Assembly: GCA_030613785.1 (NCBI GenBank)
Contig: JAUWLF010000001.1
Span: 1 to 64,000 of the forward strand
DNA length: 64,000 nt
Direction: 5' to 3'
Source of the DNA: Chloroflexota bacterium
Lineage (GTDB): Bacteria; Chloroflexota; Anaerolineae; UBA7937; B3-Chlor
Shown: in pieces, positions 63,868 through 64,000 of the stretch
How the letters are laid out: every line of letters begins with the position of its first letter
Position numbering within the stretch: the stretch's first letter is position 1
Notes under the pieces: generated by a model
Databases searched by the model: none
The model's input: only the letters and a program-made list of their open reading frames with translations
Told to the model about the DNA's origin: nothing
Program-made: the position numbers and the translations under genes

Positions 63868-64000
63868 ATCGGGAACCTTTCGGTGACGCCACCAGCCTGC
63901 CCCACCTCAGGCTGGGCAGGGTGGTGTTCGATCCCTCAATTGAGATACCGTTCTCGTGCCCCGTAGGTTCACACCGTTGTCAGTTCACACGCCAGCACGC
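63868..64000. other. Right edge, no gene seen
   Basis: Short remaining stretch upstream of the second DppB-type gene. I see no promoter or reading frame of note. Confidence 0.4.

Overview
The window looks like a chromosomal piece of a Chloroflexota (Anaerolineae- or Dehalococcoidia-like) bacterium. This is inferred from gene style rather than a marker gene: a Pro/Thr-rich linker on a peptide-binding lipoprotein, a membrane-anchored YvcK-type protein, an archaeal-type phosphoglycerate mutase and an archaeal-type class I aldolase, OYE/FAD enoate reductase, ArsA-type ATPase and TgpA transglutaminase. The DNA is GC-rich, and many genes are preceded by clear TTGNNN-17-TATAAT-like promoters. That regularity helped to choose starts.

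Layout. 0.4-2.0 kb: thioredoxin-thioredoxin-CcdA fusion (-). 2.4-6.7 kb: GlcD-type FAD oxidase, then a radical SAM/B12 protein with its DUF2344 partner. 7.1-8.0 kb: ArsA-type ATPase (-). 8.5-10.2 kb: a decayed trehalose/maltose locus in which only the trehalose glycosyltransferase is intact; the permease (malG-like) and the ATPase (malK-like) survive as fragments. 10.5-17.2 kb: a sugar operon (ROK glucokinase, GAPDH, PGK, iPGM, phosphohexomutase) ending in a small protein made of 27-residue tandem repeats. 17.2-19.3 kb: an inserted block of two unusual genes, flanked by two diverged copies of the repeat-protein tail plus enoate-reductase head. 19.3-21.8 kb: enoate reductase and a small membrane protein. 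21.8-27.1 kb (-): GH3-like adenylating enzyme, a YvcK-phosphohexomutase fusion and another phosphohexomutase. 27.3-28.1 kb: overlapping glutaredoxin and FTR-rubredoxin genes. 28.1-30.8 kb (-): a truncated secreted protein, a coiled-coil membrane protein, four tRNAs (Leu, Cys, Gly, Phe) and HSP20. 31.2-36.3 kb: aldolase, MBL hydrolase, MazG, a 39-residue ORF and a GT-C glycosyltransferase in one operon.

36.5-41.4 kb is the most striking part. An intact tRNA-Pro(CGG) at 41.3 kb and a 5'-truncated copy at 37.05 kb form a 73-bp direct repeat (one mismatch) enclosing about 4.2 kb. This is the classical footprint of an element integrated in the 3' part of a tRNA gene. The island has no recognisable integrase. 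It holds two zinc-ribbon/membrane proteins, a gene with an early in-frame stop, a small membrane-anchored protein and a restriction-type N-terminal nuclease domain joined to a DUF5655-like domain.

41.4-51.4 kb: tRNA-Arg, TatA, GalT-like protein, frameshifted UPF0173 hydrolase, NAD kinase, B-box membrane protein, RecN, a DUF4332-like protein and an SbcC/Rad50-type ATPase. 51.5-64 kb (-): endonuclease III, an oligopeptide ABC set (binding protein and two permeases) behind a consensus promoter whose spacer is a perfect palindrome, a propeller-like membrane protein with a TgpA-type transglutaminase, and a second permease pair, one member carrying a long extra N-terminal domain.

Metabolically, hexose phosphorylation, the lower glycolytic enzymes, an aldolase and three phosphohexomutases point to sugar-phosphate and envelope-precursor metabolism. 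The two peptide permease sets point to growth on peptides.
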